Shown: piece after piece, positions 50,228 through 59,270 of the stretch
Position numbering within the stretch: the stretch's first letter is position 1
How the letters are laid out: every line of letters begins with the position of its first letter
NCBI RefSeq assembly: GCF_001011155.1
Contig: NZ_CP011479.1
Span: 4,103,662-4,167,661, forward strand
Reading direction: 5' to 3'
Length of the DNA: 64,000 nucleotides
Source: Hoeflea sp. IMCC20628
Lineage (GTDB): Bacteria; Pseudomonadota; Alphaproteobacteria; Rhizobiales; Rhizobiaceae
Position numbers and translations under genes: made by a program
The notes under the pieces: model-generated
Told to the model about the DNA's origin: nothing
The model's input: the letters and a program-made list of their open reading frames with translations, nothing else
Database searches by the model: none

Positions 50228-51313
50228 TTACGCGCTCAGGCCGCCGAACAAGGTCGGCATGTCGAGGGGGCGGAAACCGTAATGGCTGGTCCAGCGGACA
50301 TCTGCGTTGAAAAAGTCACGCAGGTCGGGCATGCCGTATTTCAGCATGGCGATGCGGTCGAGCCCCATGCCCCAGGCAAAGCCCTGATACTCGTCGGGAT
50401 CGAGCCCGCCGGCACGGAGCACATTGGGGTGCACCATGCCGCAGCCCAGAATTTCCATCCAGTCGGAGCCCTCGCCGAACTTGACGATCGGACCCGAGGT
50501 GCGGTCGCACTGGATATCGACCTCGAAAGAGGGCTCGGTGAACGGGAAGAACGACGGGCGGAAGCGCATCACCACATTGTCGACTTCGAAGAAGGTCTTG
50601 CAGAATTCTTCCAGCACCCAGCGCAGATGACCTACATTGGCGGTCTTGTCGATCACCAGCCCCTCGACCTGATGAAACATCGGCGAATGGGTGGCGTCGG
50701 AATCCTGCCGGTAGGTCTTGCCCGGAATGACGATGCGGATCGGCGGCTTTTGCGCCTCCATGGTGCGGATCTGCACCGGCGAAGTGTGGGTGCGCAGAAC
50801 CTTGCGTTCGCCATTGTCATCGGGCTCAAGGAAGAACGTGTCATGCATTTCCCGGGCCGGATGGCCGTCGGGGAAATTCAGCGCGGTGAAATTGTAGTGG
50901 TCGGTCTCGATGTCCGGACCTTCGGCAATGGCAAAGCCCATGTCGGCGAAGATCGCGGTGATCTCGTCGGTGATCTGGCTGATGGGATGGATGCGGCCGC
51001 GCTCGGCAGGTGAGGACCGAACCGGCAAGCTGACATCAACTGTTTCGCGCGCCAGACGCTCGGTGATGGCTGCGTCGCGGAGCTCGCTCTTGCGGGCCGC
51101 AATGGCGTCAGCGACGCGGGCCTTGAGACCGTTGATCGCCGGACCTGCTTCCTGGCGTTCCTCGGCGGACATCTTTCCCAGACCCTTGAGCAGTTCGGAG
51201 ACAGAGCCCTTCTTGCCGAGGGCCGACACCCGCACGGCCTCAATGGTCGCCTCATCGGCGCTTGCGGCGATCTCGGCCATGATGGAGGTTTCAAGTGTCT
51301 GGTACTGGCTCAT
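50228..51313 (-). CDS. pheS: phenylalanyl-tRNA synthetase alpha subunit
   Basis: Catalytic subunit of PheRS, class II synthetase. The 361-residue product has an N-terminal coiled coil (residues 5-100), motif 2-like [11 protein letters not shown] region, and motif 3 [22 protein letters not shown] 51313 gives the usual start [15 protein letters not shown]; a frame extension to 51376 is unsupported. A strong terminator upstream separates it from rplT, so pheST likely has its own promoter. Confidence 0.97.
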   Translation of the reverse strand: MSQYQTLETSIMAEIAASADEATIEAVRVSALGKKGSVSELLKGLGKMSAEERQEAGPAINGLKARVADAIAARKSELRDAAITERLARETVDVSLPVRSSPAERGRIHPISQITDEITAIFADMGFAIAEGPDIETDHYNFTALNFPDGHPAREMHDTFFLEPDDNGERKVLRTHTSPVQIRTMEAQKPPIRIVIPGKTYRQDSDATHSPMFHQVEGLVIDKTANVGHLRWVLEEFCKTFFEVDNVVMRFRPSFFPFTEPSFEVDIQCDRTSGPIVKFGEGSDWMEILGCGMVHPNVLRAGGLDPDEYQGFAWGMGLDRIAMLKYGMPDLRDFFNADVRWTSHYGFRPLDMPTLFGGLSA

Positions 51314-51405
51314 GATCTTTGACTGTCCGTATCTGGCTGGGCGGTTGCCCGTGCTTAAACGAATTGGCACTTTCACGAAACAGGGGAATGCCTGATCCTG
51401 AAACG

Positions 51406-51438
51406 AAAAATCCCGCGCCAGCCGTGCCAGCGCGGGAT
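51406..51438 (-). terminator. intrinsic terminator after rplT
   Basis: On the minus strand ATCCCGCGC pairs perfectly with GCGCGGGAT around an 11-base loop and runs into TTTTT (51410-51406). It starts 36 bases beyond the rplT stop and before pheS, so it should end the infC-rpmI-rplT message. Confidence 0.85.
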
Positions 51439-51474
51439 CCCAAAATTCAAATTCTGCTTCGGGAAAACGCTGGC

Positions 51475-51876
51475 TTAGGCGACAGCGCTTTCAAATTCGT
51501 TCGGCGTGGAATCCTTGAGGTACACAAGCGCTTCCTTGGAAGCGGCGATGAGTACGCCAAAGGCTTCCGCATCATGGATCGCCATGTCGGAAAGAACCTT
51601 GCGGTCAACCTCGATGCCCGACTTGGTCAGACCATCGATGAAGCGGCCATAGGTCAGGCCGTGCTCGCGGACAGCGGCGTTGATGCGCTGGATCCAGAGA
51701 GCGCGGAAATTCCGCTTGCGGACCTTGCGGTCGCGATAGGCGTACTGCATCGACTTGTCGACGGCGGCCTTCGCTGCGCGGATGGTATTTTTGCGGCGTC
51801 CGTAAAAGCCCTTGGCTTTCTTCAGGACTTTCTTGTGCTTTGCATGGGCGGGTACGCCCCGTTTTACGCGTGCCAT
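51475..51876 (-). CDS. rplT: 50S ribosomal protein L20
   Basis: 133-residue L20, required early in 50S assembly. Opening [22 protein letters not shown] and [20 protein letters not shown] are diagnostic. GGAG stands nine bases before ATG 51876. L20 represses its own operon in some bacteria; no pseudoknot operator was resolved here. Confidence 0.98.
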   Translation of the reverse strand: MARVKRGVPAHAKHKKVLKKAKGFYGRRKNTIRAAKAAVDKSMQYAYRDRKVRKRNFRALWIQRINAAVREHGLTYGRFIDGLTKSGIEVDRKVLSDMAIHDAEAFGVLIAASKEALVYLKDSTPNEFESAVA

Positions 51877-51910
51877 TTCATGATCTCCTTAAATTCGGTG
51901 GTCCCGGCGC

Positions 51911-52114
51911 TTATGAAAGGCCGTTGGGAAGAAACTTCTTGACGATCTTGGCGTCAGGATCCGAGAGGACCATTGTGCCGCGCGCGTCGCGAATGAACTT
52001 GTTGGACCGTTTGATCATGCCATGACGTTTGCCAGCGGCGGCAGCCATAACCTTGCCGGTTGCCGTGATCTTGAACCGCTTCTTGGCAGACGATTTCGTC
52101 TTCATCTTGGGCAT
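51911..52114 (-). CDS. rpmI: 50S ribosomal protein L35
   Basis: 67-residue basic L35, opening [20 protein letters not shown] and ending [15 protein letters not shown] precedes ATG 52114. The 34-base gap to rplT fits a two-gene unit. Longer upstream frames cross the infC terminator and are not credible. Confidence 0.97.
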   Translation of the reverse strand: MPKMKTKSSAKKRFKITATGKVMAAAAGKRHGMIKRSNKFIRDARGTMVLSDPDAKIVKKFLPNGLS

Positions 52115-52323
52115 TTCGCTACTCCTTATGAGGCTTTTGCGCACCGTGTCGGCGCCACGCAGCCATCTTCTTGTTGGGTGAGATGCAAAGGGAGAAGTCC
52201 CCATTTGCATCAAGCGTTGACAACCGCCTCGGCATGCCCTGCCGGCCGGTTTGAACGCGCGCTTTATAGCCATAGCCTGACAAAAGCGCAACGGGCGTTC
52301 GAGTGATTCCGTCTGATAAAAAC

Positions 52324-52353
52324 AAAAACCGGCCCTGACAGTCACCGGGCCGG
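52324..52353 (-). terminator. intrinsic terminator/attenuator between infC and rpmI
   Basis: CCGGCCC pairs with GGGCCGG around an 11-base loop and is followed by TTTTT-G-TTTTT on the minus strand, 22 bases after the infC stop. It either ends infC messages or acts as an attenuator inside the infC-rpmI-rplT operon, leaving rpmI-rplT with a separate leader of about 200 bases. Confidence 0.8.
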
Positions 52354-52375
52354 CTTCAACAGTCGGAATTTGGCG

Positions 52376-52912
52376 TTATTTCGGCGCCAGAACCATCATC
52401 ATCTGACGGCCTTCAAGCTTCGGCTCGGCTTCAACCTTGGCAATCAAGAACGTGTCGTCCTTGACCTTCTGGAGCAATTTCATGCCGAGTTCCATATGGG
52501 CCATTTCACGGCCACGGAACCTGAGCGTGACCTTGACCTTGTCGCCTTCGTCAAAAAAGCGATTCATGGCGCGCATCTTCACATCATAATCATGTGTGTC
52601 GATGTTGGGGCGCATCTTGATTTCCTTGACCTCAACGGTCTTCTGCTTCTTGCGCGCTTCCGAGGCTTTCTTCTGCGATGCGTATTTCAGCTTGCCCAGA
52701 TCAACGATCTTGCAAACGGGCACGTCACCTGCGGAATTGATCTCGACAAGATCGAGGCCAACTTCTTCAGCCATGCCCAACGCCTGTTCGGTTGGCACGA
52801 CTCCGTGGTTGTGGCCTTCGGAATCAATGAGCTGGACCGTCGGGGTCCGGATATTCTGGTTTGCGCGGGGGCCTTCGTTGGCGGTTGGCGGCGCTCTGAA
52901 TGGTCTGCGAAT
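52376..52912 (-). CDS. infC: translation initiation factor IF-3
   Basis: Monitors start-codon pairing on the 30S subunit. The 178-residue product has the N-domain ([17 protein letters not shown]), the linker and the C-domain ([17 protein letters not shown] ... [14 protein letters not shown]). I place the start at ATT 52912, with AGGAG nine bases upstream and RRPF right after it; a longer frame to 52966 has no site. Non-AUG AUU initiation is classic for infC and allows IF-3 autoregulation. Confidence 0.93.
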   Translation of the reverse strand: MRRPFRAPPTANEGPRANQNIRTPTVQLIDSEGHNHGVVPTEQALGMAEEVGLDLVEINSAGDVPVCKIVDLGKLKYASQKKASEARKKQKTVEVKEIKMRPNIDTHDYDVKMRAMNRFFDEGDKVKVTLRFRGREMAHMELGMKLLQKVKDDTFLIAKVEAEPKLEGRQMMMVLAPK

Positions 52913-52979
52913 GGTTTTGGTCTCCTGATTAACTCGTCGGTTCTGCCTGTGGCGACGTGCGAGCAAACTTGTTTACGCG

Positions 52980-53008
52980 CAATGTCGTCATCGGCAGGCC
53001 GGTGTCAA
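52980..53008 (-). promoter_or_regulatory. probable promoter of infC
   Basis: TTGACA (53008-53003) is followed, after exactly 17 bases, by ACATTG (52985-52980) toward infC. The -35 is consensus but the -10 is poor, so the leader could start elsewhere. The ATT start is about 60 bases downstream of the predicted start site. Confidence 0.4.
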
Positions 53009-53103
53009 TAGCATGGCTTTGCGAAAAAATCACCACGGGTACGGTCGAACGCCCGCGAATCTTGTAAAAGGGGTCCGAACTCAGCAAACGGAGCGTGACG
53101 AAC

Positions 53104-53901
53104 ATGATGCAACCAGAGGCCACTACGCTCGATGTAGGCACCGGCAGCGAGGCACGTTCGATCGCTGCGCTGACCCGCAAGGCGACCGAGGCCGGGGCGG
53201 GTTTGCCAGGCTTCGTCTGGCTTGGCGGGTACCGCTCCGACATGACCGGTTCCAAGGCCGAAGCGCTGTGCCAACTGGCCGGAACACAGGGGCGAGCCTC
53301 GCTGCGCTTCGATTACTCGGGACATGGGGCGTCGGGCGGCAGCTTTCGCGACGGCACGATATCGCGGTGGCTGGAGGAGAGCCTTGCGGCGTTCGAGCAA
53401 TGCACGTCCGGGCCGCAGATCCTTGTCGGGTCTTCGATGGGCGGATGGATTGCGCTGCGCATGGTGCAGGAACTCAGGGCCCGTGGAGAGGGTGACCGGG
53501 TGGCGGGTCTGGTGCTGATTGCGCCGGCGCCGGACTTCACGCTGGAACTGATGGAGCCGGAACTGACGGACGCGCAGCGCCAGGCGCTTGAGCGGGACGG
53601 CTTCTACGAGGAGCCGACGCCTTACGGACCTGATCCGAACATCTTTACCCGGGCGCTGTTCGATGATGGCCGCAAGAACCGGGTTCTGCAGGGCCTGATC
53701 GACACCGGCGCCCCGGTCCACATCATTCAGGGCATGGCCGATCCGGATGTGCCCTGGCGCCACGCACTCAGGCTTATCGAGCACTTGCCGTCGGAAAACG
53801 TCACATTGACGTTGATCCGTGATGGCGACCACCGGCTTTCGCGCGACGAAGACATCGCCCGCATTCTTGCGGCGGCGGACGGGATCGCAGCGCGCGCCTG
53901 A
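53104..53901 (+). CDS. alpha/beta-hydrolase, serine hydrolase
   Basis: 265-residue alpha/beta-hydrolase. Nucleophile elbow GSSMGGW, oxyanion region FVWLGGYRSDMTGSKA, acid D in QGMADPDVPW, and histidine in IRDGDHRLS complete the triad. Related proteins (ABHD10-like) are thioesterases; substrate unknown. ATG 53104 sits ten bases after GGAG, while a GTG at 53095 is too close to it. Divergent from infC. Confidence 0.82.
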   Translation: MMQPEATTLDVGTGSEARSIAALTRKATEAGAGLPGFVWLGGYRSDMTGSKAEALCQLAGTQGRASLRFDYSGHGASGGSFRDGTISRWLEESLAAFEQCTSGPQILVGSSMGGWIALRMVQELRARGEGDRVAGLVLIAPAPDFTLELMEPELTDAQRQALERDGFYEEPTPYGPDPNIFTRALFDDGRKNRVLQGLIDTGAPVHIIQGMADPDVPWRHALRLIEHLPSENVTLTLIRDGDHRLSRDEDIARILAAADGIAARA

Positions 53902-54074
53902 CTCTACAGCAGTGTGGTTGACCAGCCGGCACCCAGGCGAAGCTTTGGGTGTGGCGCGAAAGCCGCGGCTGGTAACCATGTCGCCAGAAGAACCTGGCCT
54001 CGCAATTGACTCTTCACGCTATCGGCTCTTAACTCTTTGTTAACGAACTTTGGATGGCGTGGAGTAGACCGGCA

Positions 54075-54683
54075 ATGTTTTTCGGCCCGGGACAAAAGAG
54101 ACTGACGTTGATCGCGCTGATGGCGTTGATCGCGGTACCTGCCGGGGGCATGGCCGCGGGCCGGTCCATGGAGACTGGCAGAGTGACGTCGCAGCCCATC
54201 GGACACTATGAATTCTGCAAAAAGTTCTCATCCGAGTGCAAGCCGGTCAAGGGCTCGACCGCAGCACCCAAGGTCACCGATTACGGCTGGGATGTGGTCA
54301 ATGAAATCAACAAGGCCGTCAACTTCTCGGTGATGCCGAAAACTGATTTCGAAATGTTTGGCAAGGAAGAAGTCTGGGCCTATCCGGACGTCGCCGGCGA
54401 TTGCGAAGATTATGTGCTGCTCAAGCGGCATATGCTGATCGAACGCGGGTTTTCCGCCGCCGACACGCTGATTACCGTTGTGCGCAAGCCGGATGGCGAA
54501 GGTCATGCCGTGCTGACGCTGAGAACAGCCGAGGGCGATTTCGTGCTCGACAATCTGGTTGACGACGTCAAGAACTGGCGTGACACTCCGTACAGCTATC
54601 TCAAGCGTCAGGCCTCGAACAATGCAGGCCGCTGGGTCACCATCGAGAATGGCTCGGATGTGCTGGTCGGGGCGCTGAAGTAA
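54075..54683 (+). CDS. transglutaminase-like cysteine peptidase (BTLCP)
   Basis: 202-residue exported protein: signal peptide (LTLIALMALIAVPAGG...), then the DUF920 bacterial transglutaminase-like fold with Cys in GDCEDYVLLKR, His in EGHAVLTLR and Asp in FVLDNLVDD. Relatives such as LapG cut surface adhesins under c-di-GMP control; the RTX-type gene ~6 kb away is a possible but unproven target. ATG 54075 is chosen, with GGAG about ten bases upstream; an ATG at 54054 is the alternative. Confidence 0.82.
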   Translation: MFFGPGQKRLTLIALMALIAVPAGGMAAGRSMETGRVTSQPIGHYEFCKKFSSECKPVKGSTAAPKVTDYGWDVVNEINKAVNFSVMPKTDFEMFGKEEVWAYPDVAGDCEDYVLLKRHMLIERGFSAADTLITVVRKPDGEGHAVLTLRTAEGDFVLDNLVDDVKNWRDTPYSYLKRQASNNAGRWVTIENGSDVLVGALK

Positions 54684-54711
54684 ACCTGACAAAGTCCGCA
54701 CGAAACATTGC

Positions 54712-55956
54712 TCAGTCGGCGCTGGCACCGCCCATAAGGTCGGCCTGTGCCGCGGCCGCCCTTTTTTCAATGATCTGAAGCCCGCAAGCGGCCAGAACCC
54801 CGATGACTGCCATCAGCCCGAACAGCGTGAATGTCGCGCCGATTCCTGCATGGGTGATGGCAAGCGCGGAGCAGATGGGTGCGCCGGCCATGGCGAAAAG
54901 CCGGATCGTAGCAAGATTGCCGGTCAGCGCCCCATAGCCCACTGTGCCGAACAGACGCGCCGGCAGGATCGCCCGGGCGATGAAGTTCAAGCCCTGGCCG
55001 ATTCCGAAACTGACCGCAAACACGATCACGATGAGATCTCCGTCAAACCAGAGCGCCGCCGCCAGGAAGGCAACACCCAGAAGCAGCGCAGCACTGGAGA
55101 TCACACCGACGACCGATGATGAAACACGCTCCCCGGTCAACATTTCGATCATTCGGGCGGCAACCTGCATCGGACCGATGACTGCACCAGCCAGCGCCGC
55201 AAGCGCGGCCTCGCGCCCCATTTCCTGCAGGATCAGGAAGAAGGACGTGTGCACTGCGGACATCAGAAAGCTGCTGCCGGAAAAGGCAACGGCCATCAAG
55301 ACGAACCCAGCGGTGCGGCCGCCGGGACGCAACAGACCGGGATCTGCTAGCACCGGCTCGGACGGAGCCAGATCAATTCCGCGGCCCGGCCGGCGTGGAA
55401 TCATGGCGTGGATCGGCAAGGCGACGAGCAGATTGATCGCAGCCAGAATCAGGCAGACCCCACGCCAGTCCATGAAGCCGAGCAACCAGTGGATCAGCGG
55501 CCAGAACACGGTGGACGCAAACCCGGCAATCAAGGTGACATGGGCGATCGGCCGCCGTGCTTTCCGCCCGTGCAGGGCGGTGAGTGCGGCAAATCCAGTT
55601 TCGTATTGAACCATGCGGGCAGAAAATTCGATCAACAGCATGGCAATTGCGAAACCTGCCATCGACTGGACATGCGACAGATTGAAAAGCGTCAGCGCCG
55701 CCAGACAGGAACCGACAACCATCACCGGACGGGCACCGAACCGGTCCATCGCCCGTCCGACCAGAGACGCCGTGACGGCACTCGTCAGCAAGGCTGCGGA
55801 AAACACGCCGAAAACGAAACTGTTGCTCCATCCCTCGGCCCGGGCAATTTCCGGCCCAAGAATGGCAAAAGGATAGTACAGCGTGCCATACCCGATGGTC
55901 ATCGAAATGCCGATGAGCAACGTCAGCGGCTCAACCCGGCGGGCGCGAAGGCTCAC
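54712..55956 (-). CDS. MFS transporter
   Basis: 414-residue major facilitator with about 12 helices; motif A-like SLVGRAMDRFGARPVM follows helix 2. Cargo not evident. The start is a GTG at 55956 with GGGAT upstream. It ends 28 bases from the convergent transglutaminase gene. Confidence 0.8.
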   Translation of the reverse strand: MSLRARRVEPLTLLIGISMTIGYGTLYYPFAILGPEIARAEGWSNSFVFGVFSAALLTSAVTASLVGRAMDRFGARPVMVVGSCLAALTLFNLSHVQSMAGFAIAMLLIEFSARMVQYETGFAALTALHGRKARRPIAHVTLIAGFASTVFWPLIHWLLGFMDWRGVCLILAAINLLVALPIHAMIPRRPGRGIDLAPSEPVLADPGLLRPGGRTAGFVLMAVAFSGSSFLMSAVHTSFFLILQEMGREAALAALAGAVIGPMQVAARMIEMLTGERVSSSVVGVISSAALLLGVAFLAAALWFDGDLIVIVFAVSFGIGQGLNFIARAILPARLFGTVGYGALTGNLATIRLFAMAGAPICSALAITHAGIGATFTLFGLMAVIGVLAACGLQIIEKRAAAAQADLMGGASAD

Positions 55957-56014
55957 TGATCCCGCCAGCAGTCGAACACAGCCTCAGATGCCACTGTGAT
56001 TTTTTGATCATGGG

Positions 56015-57931
56015 TTACTGGCAATCCGGTGGTCCCGAGCAAGTGAAACCAGTGACGTGTATCAGCAATTTCCTCAGTCTGTCGTGATCCTGCAAGGCGA
56101 TGATCTCCTCGAGCTCATCGTACAATTGACCAAAGTCCAGACCTTCCGGATGGGGTTCGTCGGCGACGGAAATCTTTGGGTGCTGGGTCGGACTGGCCAT
56201 CTCAATGGAAATCCGCAAGACCTCGTGAAGCTTTTCGCCTTTCCGCAAGCCGGTCACCTTAATGGCAATGTCGCCATCCGGATTGTCCTGATCGCTGACC
56301 GTCAGATTGGAGAGCTGGATCATTTTCAAAGCCAGGTCCTTGATCCGAACCGGCTTGCCCATATCCAGAATGAAAATGCTCCCGCGCTGCGCTTCCTGCC
56401 TGTTGCCAAAGCGCGCCATGCTGCCTGCCTGAATGACCAGTTGCGAGGCTTCAACGATCGACATGAAGTAGCGGGTGACTTCCGGGTCGGTCAGGGTAAT
56501 CGGCCCCCCGCTCTTGATCTGTTGGCTGAACAAGGGAACCACCGATCCGCTGGAGCCGATGACATTACCGAAACGGACGGCGCAGAATGTTTTTTCCGGC
56601 TTGTGCTCCCTGGCCCTTGCGGCGAAATCCTGGATGACAAGTTCAGTAATCCGTTTCGAGGCGCCCATTACGCTTGACGGCCAAACCGCTTTGTCAGTGG
56701 AGATAAGCACCAGCACTTCAACGTCCGTCTCATAGGCCGCCGAGGCCACACACAGCGTGCCCAAAGCGTTGTTCCTGACGCCTTCGAATTCGTTCGCCTC
56801 GACCAGCGGAACATGTTTATAGGCTGCGGTGTGGTAGACGGTCCTGACATCGTGCTCGCGGATGACGCGCCGCACAAGATCGCGGTCGCAGACCGAACCG
56901 AGAACCGCTACTATTTCCAGATTGGACTGGCGTTCCAGTTGATTGACGATCTGATACAGCGCAAATTCGCTGGTATCGATCAAGACCAGCTTGGCGGCGC
57001 CCAACGTGGCAGTCTGGCGGCACAGTTCAGATCCGATGGATCCGCCTGCACCGGTCACCATCACCACCTTGCCGCGAATATTTGCCTCCATCAACTGCTT
57101 GTCCGGGCTGACCATCTCGCGGCCCAGAAGATCGCCGATCTCGACTTCACGCACCATATTGACGATGTGCTTGCCATCGGCGATGTCGGCAAAAGCCGGC
57201 AATATGCGAACCTTGATACCTTGCTTGCGCAGGGATTCAACCACGCTCATCCGTGCGTTGCCGCTGGCGGTGCGCAATGTGACAATTGCATCCTTGATGC
57301 CATACCGCTCGATAATACCCGGCACTTCGCGGGGAAGATGGATCGGGTTGCCGTCCATCAGCCGACCTTGCAGATTGGCATCATCGGATATGTGGAATAT
57401 CGACAAGCGCGAATTGTCACTTTGCAGCGAAGCCGCAATCTGTCGCGCGGCTTCGCCGGCGCCGTAGATGAGGATATGGCGTTTCGGCGCGGGAACACTG
57501 CTCAACGACAACAGAACCGACCGGGCCAGAAATCGCAAGCTGATGAGCATCGTCAACGCAAGCAGCCAGGATATGACAAGAACGGTGCGGGGAACACCTT
57601 CGGCTCCATAGGCCCGGGTCATGAATGCAAGCAGGCTCCAGACGAGTCCGGCCAGCCCGACCGCCTTGACTGCCGACCAGATTGCGTCTTCTCCAACATA
57701 ACGGATCAGTGAACGGTATAGTCCGAACCCGTAGAGAAGCGGAATCGCAATCACCGGGGCCACCAAGATCAGCAGCAACTGCGCATTGTTAGGGGTGTAG
57801 AATTCGTTGAAACGGACGCTGTAGGCAAACCAAACGGAAAAAACGACAATTGCCGTATCACAAACCATCAGGAAAAGTTGCTTTACCCTCCGGTTGCGAG
57901 CCAACATCCAACCAAGTGAATTCCGCAACAT
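56015..57931 (-). CDS. UDP-sugar 4,6-dehydratase, FlaA1/CapD/WbpM family
   Basis: 638-residue enzyme with four N-terminal membrane helices (about 15-140), a CoA-binding-like domain (HILIYGAGEAARQIA) and a dehydratase domain with NAD loop VTGAGGSIGSEL (~292-303) and STDKAVWPSSVMGASKR. The Tyr of SDR enzymes is Met (MGASK), as in WbpM/PglF inverting dehydratases. It makes UDP-4-keto sugars for surface glycans. ATG 57931 used; a GTG at 57952 is possible. Confidence 0.88.
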   Translation of the reverse strand: MLRNSLGWMLARNRRVKQLFLMVCDTAIVVFSVWFAYSVRFNEFYTPNNAQLLLILVAPVIAIPLLYGFGLYRSLIRYVGEDAIWSAVKAVGLAGLVWSLLAFMTRAYGAEGVPRTVLVISWLLALTMLISLRFLARSVLLSLSSVPAPKRHILIYGAGEAARQIAASLQSDNSRLSIFHISDDANLQGRLMDGNPIHLPREVPGIIERYGIKDAIVTLRTASGNARMSVVESLRKQGIKVRILPAFADIADGKHIVNMVREVEIGDLLGREMVSPDKQLMEANIRGKVVMVTGAGGSIGSELCRQTATLGAAKLVLIDTSEFALYQIVNQLERQSNLEIVAVLGSVCDRDLVRRVIREHDVRTVYHTAAYKHVPLVEANEFEGVRNNALGTLCVASAAYETDVEVLVLISTDKAVWPSSVMGASKRITELVIQDFAARAREHKPEKTFCAVRFGNVIGSSGSVVPLFSQQIKSGGPITLTDPEVTRYFMSIVEASQLVIQAGSMARFGNRQEAQRGSIFILDMGKPVRIKDLALKMIQLSNLTVSDQDNPDGDIAIKVTGLRKGEKLHEVLRISIEMASPTQHPKISVADEPHPEGLDFGQLYDELEEIIALQDHDRLRKLLIHVTGFTCSGPPDCQ

Positions 57932-58164
57932 CGTCAATATTATACTTCCCACCAGTTCCGGCTGCGATGAACTCCATCGCCCGCGTCACCGCGATCATAT
58001 CATTCACAATGCATCAATAAGCAAGGGTGCGCGACCGGTTTGATCGTCGAGGTTTCAATGCCGCGACGCGCGGTCACCAACGGCATGGATCTATGCTCAG
58101 AGGAAAAGCCCCTGGTGACGCTCCGACCCTGCCGGTTCAGAGCGCTCGCCGAGCTGAAACCGTG

Positions 58165-59148
58165 TCAGGCGTTGCCGATCAGGAGTCCTGCCGCAAACAC
58201 CAATGCGCCACCCAGGACCACCTGAAAAATCGCCCTGCTCCAGGGTGTGTTCATCCAATGGTTCTGAATCCATGCGATGACCCAAAGCTCGACAAACACC
58301 ACACCTATGGCGACGCTGGTGGCGACAGTGAAGTCGGGGATCAGATAGGGAAGCGCGTGACCGAGGCCGCCGATCGCGGTCATGATCCCAGAGGCCAGGC
58401 CTCGCTTGACCGGTGAACCACGGCCGGAGATGACCCCGTCATCATGCGCGGCTTCGGTGAAGCCCATCGATATGCCTGCACCGACAGACGCCGACAATCC
58501 GACCAGGAAGGTTGTCCAGGTGTCGCCGGTGGCGAAAGCCGTTGCGAAGATCGGCGCCAAGGTGGAAACCGAGCCATCCATCAAGCCCGCCAGTCCCGGC
58601 TGCACATAGGTCAGGATGAATTTGCGGCGGTCGGTTTCCGCCTCCTCTGCCTTCACGTCTTCCGGCGTGTGTTCATGACCGAGCCGGCGCGCCAGCGACT
58701 CATGACTCTTCTCCGCCAGAGCCAGGTCCCCGAGCAATTTTCGTGTGTCGGCGTCTGACGTGCGCCGCGCCGCAGCGAGATAGAAATTATGGGCCTGGGC
58801 TTCCATGTCTTCTGCGGTCTGGCGAATCTGCTCGACCGGCTGGTTCTTGACCAACCAGTCCGGTTTGCGCTCGTAATATCCGCGCACATGCTCGCGCCGT
58901 ATCAGCGGAATGCGATCGCCGAAACGCTGCTTGTGGCGATCAATCAACCGGGCCCGGTGCTCGCCTTCCTCAGCAGCCATTTCCTCAAACACCTTGGCTG
59001 ACTGCGGATAATCCTCCCGCAAATGATCCGCATAGGCGAGATAGATGCGCGCATCGTCCTCTTCCGAGGAGATGGCGAGCGCCAGCACCTCCTGTTCGCT
59101 CAGCGAATCAAAAGATCTGCGGTTGAAGCCTATGACGCGAGACAGCAT
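58165..59148 (-). CDS. mbfA: membrane-bound ferritin/iron exporter MbfA
   Basis: 327-residue protein: an N-terminal ferritin-like rubrerythrin domain (residues 15-160; ligand motifs SSEEDDARIYLAYAD, AAEEGEHRARLI, ALAEKSHESLA) fused to a C-terminal VIT1/CCC1-type membrane domain (FILTYVQPGLAGLMDGS, ~175-327). MbfA of Bradyrhizobium and Agrobacterium exports iron and protects against iron and peroxide. Start ATG 59148. An ICE-type operator and a promoter lie just upstream, predicting repression by Irr in low iron. Confidence 0.92.
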   Translation of the reverse strand: MLSRVIGFNRRSFDSLSEQEVLALAISSEEDDARIYLAYADHLREDYPQSAKVFEEMAAEEGEHRARLIDRHKQRFGDRIPLIRREHVRGYYERKPDWLVKNQPVEQIRQTAEDMEAQAHNFYLAAARRTSDADTRKLLGDLALAEKSHESLARRLGHEHTPEDVKAEEAETDRRKFILTYVQPGLAGLMDGSVSTLAPIFATAFATGDTWTTFLVGLSASVGAGISMGFTEAAHDDGVISGRGSPVKRGLASGIMTAIGGLGHALPYLIPDFTVATSVAIGVVFVELWVIAWIQNHWMNTPWSRAIFQVVLGGALVFAAGLLIGNA

Positions 59149-59161
59149 GGGGCACCCTCGG

Positions 59162-59176
59162 TTAGAATAGTTCTAA
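59162..59176. promoter_or_regulatory. ICE box (Irr operator) upstream of mbfA
   Basis: TTAGAA-TAG-TTCTAA is a perfect 6-3-6 palindrome 14 bases before the mbfA ATG. It matches the iron control element (TTTAGAA-N3-TTCTAAA core) bound by rhizobial Irr. It overlaps the -10 of the promoter at 59175-59203, a position suited to repression. Confidence 0.8.
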
Positions 59177-59203
59177 ACTACTCAACGGCGATTTCGTTTT
59201 CAA
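59175..59203 (-). promoter_or_regulatory. promoter of mbfA
   Basis: TTGAAA (59203-59198), a 17-bp spacer and TAGTTT (59180-59175) read toward mbfA. The -10 runs directly into the ICE palindrome. Confidence 0.6.
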
Positions 59204-59270
59204 GTCCCGTAACCGGAAAGTTACAGACTGACGGGTTGATCCCGAAGGATGTCCGGGCCAAGTGTTACGC

